From Beroe forskalii (Eukaryota > Ctenophora > Nuda > Beroida > Beroidae): a stretch of DNA of 64,000 bases. The stretch spans positions 1 to 64,000 of the forward strand of contig WFMF01000368.1 in the NCBI GenBank assembly GCA_011033025.1, read 5' to 3'. The notes beneath the pieces are model-generated. The model did not search any database and was not told where the DNA came from. It saw nothing but the letters and a program-made list of their open reading frames with translations. Below, piece after piece: positions 21,622 through 32,000 of the stretch; position 1 is the stretch's first letter, and every line of letters starts with the position of its first letter. Made by a program: the position numbers and the translations under genes.

Positions 21622-24600
21622 GTGGAGACTGTTCCACCACCCATCCACTGGAAGGATCAGGATGTCAATACACACTGTTGCTAAGGAGGGAGCTGTTGCT
21701 GAGGTTACCACTGTAGTAGACACAGGAGACATCTTTGATAAGGGCATCAGTGGGGGTCAAATTGGTGAGTGATCTATAAACCATCCGAAACTGATCAAAA
21801 ATACGATATTTCAGTTTTATTTTTTTCTGACTGCTTTCAGTTTTTCTCCGTAAGTGTAGTAACATAACCTCTCACAATCCATTCCTTAGCTGACCTAGGT
21901 TTCGGTTATTCAGGTTTAGGCTCACTTGAACCTAATGAGCCTCAGGTTTAGTAAGCCCAGTAACAGTGCTACAATTCAGGAGTGTACTCCTTCGCACAGT
22001 GGAACACCACCTTCTCTAACGTGGCTGTGCGGTGTGTGGAGCCAGAGAACCACGCTGCTCTCTTCGATGGGGCAGCTGCTCGGATTAGTGTCGGTAATCT
22101 GCAGGGCATGGGCATCACACGCAGCTTCCAATTTAGGTATTTCATGTTGCAATGCTTTTTTTCAATGTACCCTACTAATTGCTTCCCTTCCCAACGTATC
22201 ACGCACATACAAATGGCGGATTCATGGAAACGGTTTTATGGAAATTTCAGAATACGCTTTGAGAACTCGCTAAGTTTTGAAACTCTAACGTTATCTGTTC
22301 GACACAGCGCCTGGATCAAGATATCTGAAGCACCTGCGACCAGCTATCCTGTGATCTGTACCAACAAACAGAGAAACTCCCAGACAATCTGCATTTCCGT
22401 CAATTCAGGTGGGTGCTATACCATTGCTACGTGCAAGTAGTAGTAGGGACACCCCCCACTTTAGGTAGATATGAAGATCGGCAAGAGAGAGTTTATCCTT
22501 TAAGTCTTAAACTGCACAGTTCAGAATTAGTCCTGAAGATGAATCCATATCTCCGTAATCATATTAATGAGTTAATGGTACCTACATCAGTTTAAGTGAT
22601 TTACTCTAGTCTTTGATAATGATGAAAAATTCGTCTGTAAAAAAGTCTTAGAATTGACAAAATTTCTTCTTGGTTCGCTATACTGTTAACTTATCAATCC
22701 TAGGAGCCAGATTAATGTTTTGTCCTTATGATTCCAACGTTGAGGAGGGTGGTTCACCCCTCATATTCTAGACAATAAGAATTTGAGATATTACTGTACC
22801 GAATTTTTGACTGTGGTATTGAGTCCATAGGTCCAATATTGCCCATGTGAGACATCAAAGCAAAAACTGAGGCCCAAAATGACGAAGTGGCGCTGGCCTA
22901 TTTGGGGCCTAAAGATCCGCATTAGGGCCATATAAAAACTTTCAAAAAATTGGCCATCGGGGCAAAATACCCGGGTATTTTTTCCCAAAAAGTTTTTGGG
23001 GCCTAACTCAAAATTCCGCTCTAAAACTAAAATAAGTGCGAAGTTCATCCTGTCCAACTCATATCTCATATTCGTGTCTTCCAAAATATGAGGGGTCAAC
23101 GACCCCCCCCTTAATTGACAAGAATTTCAGAATTCAGATTACTGTTCAAACTTTCAATGATGCGAAGCCCTAATTGGCAAGTAATGTTCATTATTTTTCT
23201 CCTTTTCTTGATTCTTATTTGTGCAGACTCATGCATTTATATCTGTTTCTTTTTGTGTATCTTTTTATCTCTTCTTGTGTGACCTTTCTATGGTTTGCTG
23301 TTCAGTATTCCTATGTGTAGGAATATAAAAGTAAAATATGTCGCTGATTATCTCTTCATTGTGCTAGGATCTTTTTGATGGTAAATGTTGCTGTCTGTTT
23401 TATACATTGACCTTTGATCGTCAATTTATTGATCAATTATTATGTTTTCGGTCGTGTGGAAATTTTAAAAGGCCCTCTCAGTACTCCAGGCATCTACGAA
23501 CTAACGTATCTTCAGTGCTTCAATTACAATGCGTTGTTTTCAGATATCTCTGAGTTGTAAGCTTCAGTGCTTCAATAATGCGATGTTTTCAGATTTGAAG
23601 CTGGTCGGGGAGTACGCTGGGTTCACCATCTTGTCAGTGGAGTCAGTACCATTCAATGTGTGGTCCTTTGCTGTCCTCAGGTGAGATGTTCTGTAGGTAT
23701 TACTGCAGTAAATGTTTTGAAATGTAACTTTGCAAAAAACCGTAGCTCTAATCACCCAGCCCTGTCAATTTAACTGAGTAGCATTTCCCTGAAACAGGGG
23801 CAGATGATGACTTTGCAATCAGCGCTGATCAGCGCCGATTCACAGCCGATCAGCGGTGATCAGCGCATATCGGCGCTGATTGCAAAGTCATCATCTGCTG
23901 AAACAGGTCTCAACGCATTAATTGTATTACATCCCCTCATGATATCAGGTACGACATATCTCCCTTAGGTACGACATGCAGTATAAGACCCTCAGACTCT
24001 ACCATAACTTGGAAGCAGGGGTGAAGAAGTTCATCCAATCCCCTGACTCCATTGATGTGGCTCCCGTTACTAGTGAGCCAGTCTTCCTTGGGTGGGATGG
24101 AACCAACCATTTCAAGGGTACGATAGTTTCTAATCAAATTCCATACTTTATTCCTGGGGCCTTGAAAGTTGACAGCGTATCTCGATTCTTCCTTATTGAC
24201 TTAATTTGACATTTCGATGATAGTATATATTTGTGAGATATTGTATGATCTTACACTTTTTCCTCTCGTTTAACACCACTTTATTGACATGTTTCTTGGT
24301 TATTTGCCAGGGGAGATGGACGAAGTGAGGGTGTTGAAGCGGCTTATCCACGAGGACGCGTACCTCTACACTCTGCTGTTCAAAGCATCCCTGACCAGGG
24401 AAAACAAGATGCAGCTGGTCTCTCTACACCTTAACTTCGACAGGGAGTCCGTTGTGGACGTGCTGGGCAATGTGCAGGTGAGTGAGTAGCTCGTGGTATT
24501 GGGGGTACCTCCCTTTTATTACTTTTATTAGTTTCATAAGTAATTAATAGCACCGGTCGACGCAGCTATTTCTGAATTTATGTTCTAGATATTTGTGGGA

Positions 24601-24982
24601 CCGGAGCATACTTTAACACACTGTGAACTTAGTTAAGAGTAGTTGAGTATTAGGGAAACGACCGGTTAACCGAATCAAAGCCGAAATACCGGTTATAACT
24701 GGCCAACGTAACGGAAACCGTAACCGAATATTTTGATTTCGCAATTATGAAAAAACGTTTAGGGAAATCGTTCAGTTAACCAAACCGAAATACCGGTTAA
24801 CCGGAGTTTTTAACGAACCGAAACCGTAACCGGATTTATTGAGAAATGGTAACCGATCGTTCAGTATTGAGACGCACTCTTCCTTTCTGATTGATTTCCC
24901 GCCCTCAGATTGCCACGTTGAACCCGGACGCTGCCCTTTTGCCTAAAACAGTCAGCAGTAACGTTATGAGTCAGCTATACCG
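21622..24982 (+). CDS. Thrombospondin C-terminal domain plus LamG-like domain, partial gene
   Basis: A probable secreted matrix protein. Exons in frame: 21622-21764, 21980-22136, 22308-22408, 23593-23680, 23969-24117, 24311-24477 and 24909-24982, with successive phases 1,2,1,2,1,0,2. The first two exons give WRLFHHPSTGRIRM, then DIFDKGISGGQIGVYSFAQW and NVAVRC, which match the end of the thrombospondin C-terminal (L-lectin-like) domain. Without a break the frame enters ALFDGAAARISVG, FSAWIKI, NVWSFAVLRYD, LRLYHN and PVFLGWDG then FKGEMDEVRV, the pattern of a LamG/concanavalin-A-like fold. The expected EGF, TSP type 3 and early C-terminal-domain exons were not found upstream, and no certain 3' exon follows 24982. 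A possible final exon at 25616 would add about 15 residues (FSQTPFTMLTQCSY, stop). The splice model is by eye. Confidence 0.75.
22750..23110. mobile_element. MITE with imperfect TIRs, family copy 1
   Basis: Lies in a LamG-region intron. The left end reads GTTCACCCCTCATATT and the right end is its imperfect inverse (AATATGAGGGGTCAAC), with similarity extending about 45 bp inwards. The inner sequence has GTCCATAGGTCCAA. Partial copies occur at 43550-43690 and 52258-52400. At the outer G-rich end all three abut TTAA or TTAAA, which may be the target. Confidence 0.7.
23799..23898. mobile_element. 100-bp near-palindromic MITE with 9-bp target duplication
   Basis: GCAGATGATGACTTTGCAAT and following bases at the left pair with the inverse at the right over about 26 bp; the middle is rich in GATCAGCG motifs. 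It is flanked by TGAAACAGG at 23790-23798 and 23899-23907. A 9-bp duplication is typical of Mutator-like elements. It sits in the intron before the exon at 23969. Confidence 0.85.
24640..24870. repeat. ACCGGTTAACCG-rich degenerate repeat
   Basis: Two imperfect halves share CGAAATACCGGTTA, CCGAAACCGTAACCG and related words in an intron of the LamG region. It resembles a collapsed foldback or short tandem duplication. No coding potential. Confidence 0.55.
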
Positions 24983-26059
24983 GTACGTTTGTAGTTACTG
25001 TTTGTAAGTTTGTTTGTATGTTTGTTTATTTGTCGCTATACTGTTTATTTGTTTGTAGTGACAGTGACGCAAGTTTCGTCATTTATAGTCATTTGGTGTG
25101 GTAATAAGACGTCATATTGGTAGTTGTGCTACCATGGTGTGTCAATTGCGCTACCATAACATCAACATATCAATAGGTCTGTTAGAAGTTTGAAATTTTA
25201 AAGAAATTTTAAAGAAAGGTTGATAAAATCGAAGGAGTATTTGAAGGCGTGCACCTCCGTGAGGTCTTACAATGTGATTTTCTCAAATGCAAGGATTTAA
25301 CGATCCTTTCAAATTATTTGTACCATATTAGGGCCCTTTATTTGCTGAAGGTGCCCGATAACGCAAGCTAAAGCAAGTTGTACCGGTTGAGCTAGGCGTC
25401 AAAGCTGGAAATGGCTTGGCTGGGGCTTTAGTTCAATTCAGTTCAATGTCAATATGGACAAATCATTGACATTTGGGCTTTATCGGAGAAAATCGTGACT
25501 TTATTTGGGAATAACCCGGCTTATTTTGGATATGTAGTTGGGTCAAAACAGATTCTTGATTCTTTCAAAATCACTTTTTTCATGTTTCATGATTCCAGGC
25601 AGATCCATCTTTTCAGATTTAGCCAGACGCCATTCACCATGCTTACCCAATGCTCATACTAAACAGCTTCATCTCAAGCTTTCCTTTCAAATTCAATTGC
25701 GTTTCAATTTGTTTTGATTTAAACTTGCGTTCTCACTGATAGAGTCATTTCAAAGCTCAACCGCAAATCACGAGATCACGAGCACCTGGAAACCCGAGGT
25801 CATAATATGACCTCCTCATATGACTTCGTCACATTTCACTTTGACTTCCAAATAATCACTCAATCCTACCAGCTTGGTTTCCAGGTCAGTACAGTCAAGT
25901 TTTATAAATTCCACATTATAAGCTTATATTTCGCTAAACCCTGTCCTGCGAGGCGGTTTAATTCCCAATTAATTATAATTCCATTTTTCTTTGTTTAGAG
26001 CGCAGGTAGGTGGTCCAACAAGAGGCGTTTACCTAGAAAATATTCATTTCAGTATTCAG
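24983..26059 (+). other. Junction between two incomplete genes
   Basis: The 3' end of the thrombospondin/LamG gene and the 5' half of the KIF23-like gene should both lie here, but only weak candidates were found: a short frame with a stop after the acceptor at 25615, and a 25807-25884 frame ending in a plausible donor whose phase does not fit. I found no P-loop (GxxGxGKT) in any frame I checked. Either exons are missing (deletion or assembly collapse) or they lie elsewhere. Confidence 0.5.
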
Positions 26060-29000
26060 ATATGACCATTCCAGACTTTCTATCTAGTTTTCCAATTGAA
26101 AAGGCTGATGAGATAAGGATTCCAGACAGTACTAAACTTAATTGTGTAAGTTATCACAAATGGAATTAGTAATTTTGTTTGTGGTATTGAAGCTTTTGAA
26201 TTACTGTAGTTTTGTCTCAATTTCAGTGCAGACTTTGGTAAATTCTACCAAGTTCTTGGATAAGATTCGAATAATGGATACCTAGTGATCATATAAATAA
26301 TACTAATCTAAGGATTTTCACTAAGCTTTGAAGTGGATGATTCACATAACTGGCTGTTTCAGGTAAATGAAGATAGCGCATATGCAGTGTTTATCAGCTA
26401 TGTAGAAGTGTATAACAACTACATATTCGATTTGTTAGAAGAAGATCAAGTTAATGAGTATGGTCACCCAGTCCTACCAATTAGCAAGAAAGTGGGGGAA
26501 GATAGCAGGTAAAATTAGCTATAGATGCATTTGAAGTCATGGCCATTCTAGCTGATAGTAGCTGTGGTAATCGTTCCTGCTGTCAACTTATTACCAACCC
26601 TGTAATCCTGTAGTATGATGATTTGATATTGAGTTAGAGATTGTAGGTCCAGTCCCCGGCCAAATTATTCACATTCTGTAGTACTCTCACTTTGATCTTT
26701 GGTTTTTAGAATACATGGAATCTTGCATCGAACCAGACACTACTATCCTCCTGATATATCGATCATCATGATTTCTACTTCCTCCTCAGGAACCGTGTGA
26801 TGTATGTGAAGGACGTGGCAGAGATCGAGGTTAAGAGCACTGAGGAGGCGTGTCTGCAGGTGTGGAAGGGGCAGGAGAGGAGGAGGAAAGCTAACACCAT
26901 CCTCAACGACAAGAGCTCCCGGTCCCACAGCATCTTCAATATCAGACTGGTGCAGGTCAGCGAGGAGTACTATAGTTACTAACTTACTACCTGGTGTGAG
27001 ATGGTTCTGAGATTTAGTTCTACCAAGTTATGATTCTATGAAATTTATTGAATTGCAATTGAAAGATGATTCACAGTGGTCTCTGTTGTCGAACTTCATC
27101 ATTTGCATAATGTAATGGGACTTGCGGCCTTATGACGCACTTAACATGATAAAGTAGTCATCATGGTATAAACATGGGTATAAAGCTCAACTGCATAAAA
27201 CGTGAGCTCACTAAGTTGAATTTCGACTTGCTTTTCAGCGCCTGAGTCTGTGTCTCAACAATGAGTAATTTTCCCCAATATTGCTAAATAATATTTCGTA
27301 TACAGCAAACGGTACTACAGCAGTACTACAGATAACAGATTAGCTCGCACTTCTTAGCACATTATATAACGGGTATATAACCCATGTGATGACAGATAAT
27401 CCTGCTTATCTCTTCTCTGCAATACATCGTATGTGACATGTGTATCTGATCATCACACACATCTTTACAATATGTTCGATTTGCACACCATCCCTCTTAC
27501 ACCAGAACGTTTACAAACTCACAATCATTATCACACGTGAACTGTCAAGTGTGTGTACACACAATCTGCGTGTACATGTGTCGATCTGACTTGTATATAA
27601 TGAGAGGGCATCATAGACCATCAATATTCATTATGGTCCTGTGTCTTGGTAGTCTGTTTAAAGGAGTTTAAAACTCATCTCAAAGTGGACGTAAGCCTGT
27701 CACAACTTCAGACCCGTTGGCGCAGGTTTACACCGTTCTCATTGTTTAATCTTAACACCTTCACTAACCCTAACATCCTAGGGACTTAGCACGCGACGTA
27801 ATACGGTGTTTTAATTCATTAATTAGTTGATCAACAACTGTGATGACAATGTATGTCCTGCATTGTCAAAGATTTTCTTGTTTTAATTCACTACCTATCA
27901 TTTTAACCTCGACAACCCTCTAACACCCCTCACACCCTCTAAGTCTACCACCCCCTTGTACCCCTAACACCCCCTACCAGCCTAGCGCCCTCTACCACCC
28001 CTGACGCCCTCTACCACCCCTCCAGGCGCCTTATGACGAAGAAGGAAAACAGATTCTCCTGAACAAGGACATGCTGACGATAAGCCAGTTGTCTCTGGTG
28101 GATCTTGCAGGCTCCGAGAGAGCTTCCAAAACACAGGTAGACTCCGGTACACTGACCTTAACGAGGGGATACAGTATACACTCTAGCCGTCCCTTGAGGA
28201 TGTCGCGGGGGTAGCCCTCGCTCCGGTTGCAGAAGGAGGGGCTCGACCTTGCCGCTGGGCCGGGAACGCCATCGGCCATCCTGCCCAGGCAGGGCGGCTG
28301 CCGGGGAGGAACAGGACTCTCGTCCCATCCGGGTGGTACCCGGACTTTATGCCGACAGCGGACTATATGCCGACATAGGATTTCTAGGGACATGTCGGTA
28401 TATCGTCTGTCGGCATAAAGTCCGTTTTTGGACTATATGCCGACAGGCAAATCTGTGCTACCCTTCTGTTATTTGGTTTATCGTATCCTTGTGCCTTATC
28501 TGATAGTGTATAGCGGTTATTAGGCAGCATCAGGCCTGTTATTCGAGAGCTATTCCGGTGGATCGCGTGTCATGTGTCGCTAGCAAGGTGCGATCGCTGA
28601 TGAGGTGCTAGATGCAGCTTGTTATTAGGTGAAGTGGTATTTTGTGAAGCTGTAATTGAGATTATTGGGTTGCAACCTTCCTCTCTTCTTCTTTGGGAAG
28701 AAGATCCTACCTCTTCGGAACAGTCGATTCCCTTGAAGTCCTATCTGCCTCCCCAAACCTTGTCATAGATGGGACCTTCAAGACCTCACCTCACCTCTTC
28801 ACACAGCTGCTCACTGTCCATGGACTCCTGGATGATGGGTGGCGGATTCCCTGTGCCTACGGACTCCTTCCTGGGAAGTCAGAAGCCCTCTACACCAACC
28901 TCCTGGAGGAGCTGGACACTCATGGACCCTTCTACCCTGACAGCGTCCTCACTGACTACGAGACTGCTGCTACTTCCATTTCAAGCAAGCACTGTGGGTG

Positions 29001-32000
29001 AAATTCGCTTCAACAGACCTGGTCCCTGAGTACAGAGTGGTAGGTTCAGCAGTCCGAAAGTCCTTCCAGATGGTAGGAGCTCTCCCCCTCGTTCCTCCCG
29101 GTGATGTCCTTCAGAGATGGACTCCTTTGCTGCCTACATGAAGCACACCTGGCTGGGGACTTCCTCTACCAGACTTCTCTTCGACCAGTTGGGGTGGAAC
29201 CAGTTTGATGCCACAATTTGCGGTCTTCCTAGGTCTTCCATTGATTGAGATAATGACTAATGAGTGATCTTATGTATTTGATTATAATCTTATTATCATG
29301 TGTGTGATCATGATATTATAATACTGATCATAATATTATCTTGAGCACTCTAAAAGTTCTTAATTTTATAAGCACGGGAAATCATGTCGGCAAAATGTCC
29401 AGTGTCGGTATAAAGTCCATTTTTGGACTTTATGCCGACCAGGGGTTTTTCGGAGTCGGCATATGGTCCAGTGTCGGCATAAAGTCCGGGAATCCGGGTG
29501 GTACCCGGGAACACGAAAGCGCTTGCCTCGGCCAGCAGCTTCCTGTCCTGGGCGCCGCCTGGGCCCTCGCAGGCCCATCCCCCCTTTTAGTAGTAGTAGA
29601 CCTTATTATAAGAGAAAAAATGAAACCATCTGTGCAAAAATTATTTACAAAGGTTTTATTGTTGGAATGCCTTCTAATGGGTCCCATGAAGGTCTCCAAA
29701 GAGTGTTAAGGTGCCTTGAAGGGAAAAGACAGGGAGGGGCCGCCTTTTCGACCGTGGGAAATTTTGAGGGAAAAATAAAAATTCAGTTTTAATATGATAT
29801 ATGACATGTGGGTGCCCTAAACCTATGTTTTTGGGACGGGGAATCGATTCCAAACACTTTCAAAGTCGTATCTACCTTCCTTGACCCAAAACCGGCCACT
29901 TCCATTTTTATGTAAGGCATTTTTGAGGTCTAAAAGCTATTTTTCAGATTAATGCGATATATGGCATGTGGTACTCTAAACCCATGTTTTTTGGACGAGA
30001 ACTGATTCCACTGTTATTAAAGTCGTATCTACCTTCCTTACCCCAACACCGACCACGCCCACTTTTTGAGTATGGGATTTTGTTGACCACCGCAAAGGTA
30101 TTTTTCAGTGAAGTGTGATCTATGGCATGTAGGTACTCTAAACCCATGTTTTTTGGGACGATAAATCGATTCCACACATTATTTAAGTCGTATTTACCTT
30201 CTTTGCCCCAAAACTGGCCACGCCCACTTTTTGCGCAAGGCATTTTGAGGTCTAAAAGCTATTCTTCAGATAAATGCGATATATGTCATGTAGGTACTCT
30301 AAACCCATGTTTTTGGGACGAGAAATTGATTCCGCACATTATCAAAATCGTGTCGACCTTTCTTAACCCAATACCAGCCACGCCCACTTTTTGCGTATTC
30401 ATTGGCAGATAATCCTCTTATCTGTGGTCATTGGGATCTATTACCCAATGGTCGGTATTGATATACAACCACTATGTCTCTGAGCTGCCTATCTGTCATC
30501 TGCTGCACAGGCTTTTGGATTTGCACTTGCTTTCGCCTAATGTGGTCGCCACCCCTCAGTCGCTTGTGAAGGGTCTTGCCACGGCATCCAGCACCTACCA
30601 AGTCCAAGGTGCACACATACATAATGCATACATGGGGATAGACAGGACATGGTGTGCAAGGGTGGAGGGTTCTTCTCCAGGGATAAAGCCAAAGGTTGAG
30701 CAGTTTGCCTAGGAGTGTTGGTTGTGCAGCGGAACCAGCAAACACTGAACCCACCCGAATTTGGCTCCATTCCAAGAAAGTGATTTTACCAGATAAAATG
30801 TAAGCAAGCAGACGTCATGTTTCCTTTCCCAGCGACGAAAAGTCATCCATTAAGTTATGTACTCTCAATCCAGGATGAATTGAAGAGATACCTCCAATCT
30901 CTACCATCTTACCATGAAAAGATTTCCAAGCCATCCCGACATCACTGTGATATCTTGATATGGATGGTAATTAGATTTGTACATGTGGGGTACCAGAAAA
31001 GACCAATTGTGAGGAACTCACTTCTCGGTTGACCAGGCTTCTGGCTGCTTTCGCACACAATTTCAGACATTCTACTACAACAGGAATTTTGCCAATGAAG
31101 CATTGAAAGTGATATTTCGCCGAGAAAATAGGGTTCCAGAGGTCGCTTGGCAATGGCTTCGTGATAGTGGGACACTGGGACACAACGAACCTGCTCCGGG
31201 TTAAAGAGATGGGCACGGCTGAAATGATAAGCAGGGGAAGAGAGAAAACCCGCTGTGCTAGGGATCGGGTAGCCAGGTTTACAGAATGGCCGAGCAGAAA
31301 ACAAGAGGTTAGGTTTTAAGGTTGGGCATATCGTGAAGAATGGGGATCAAGTTGGATGCCTACAGGTATGTAGGGAAATCTTTGAAGGGTAGCTGGGTAT
31401 TGAATTGAATCTAACATTTAAAGTAATGTCCATTTATCCTTTCAGGAAAGGAGAGGATGTCCAAATCGACCCCAGTGAAAGACTGAGAGTGAGTGAAAAC
31501 TATACCTCAGGATCTAGCAGAGCACACAACAAACAGAGAAGCGGAGAAAGTTATGACAGTAGCAATGGAAAGGAACTGAATCCCAAAGTTAAATTGTGCT
31601 GGTTGAGGAATAGGGATGCATCATCCGTTTTCATAGGTTAGACATTAGTTGACTGCCATGCCTCCTGGTTTTTGTTTCCAGAATTTTGTCTATCACCAGT
31701 AGAGGACGACCATAGCAGACCAATGTACTTTTATGTGGGAAGAACATCAACAAGTGTTGTACCTCGAATGACTAACCTAAACTAATGCAGCTTGTTTGAC
31801 CAGATACTCAGATAATCAATAATCAGTTCTGATAACATGTTTAGTGTACTAACATGCCTTTTCTCTTATGTCACTGAGCAATATCTTTTAGACTGGTCAA
31901 AAATACCCTACACAAAAAGTGGCCGTGGCACAAACGAATCAAGGAAGTTCAGTACGACTTTGATAATGTGTGGAATCGATTCTATTTCTTTGTTCAAACG

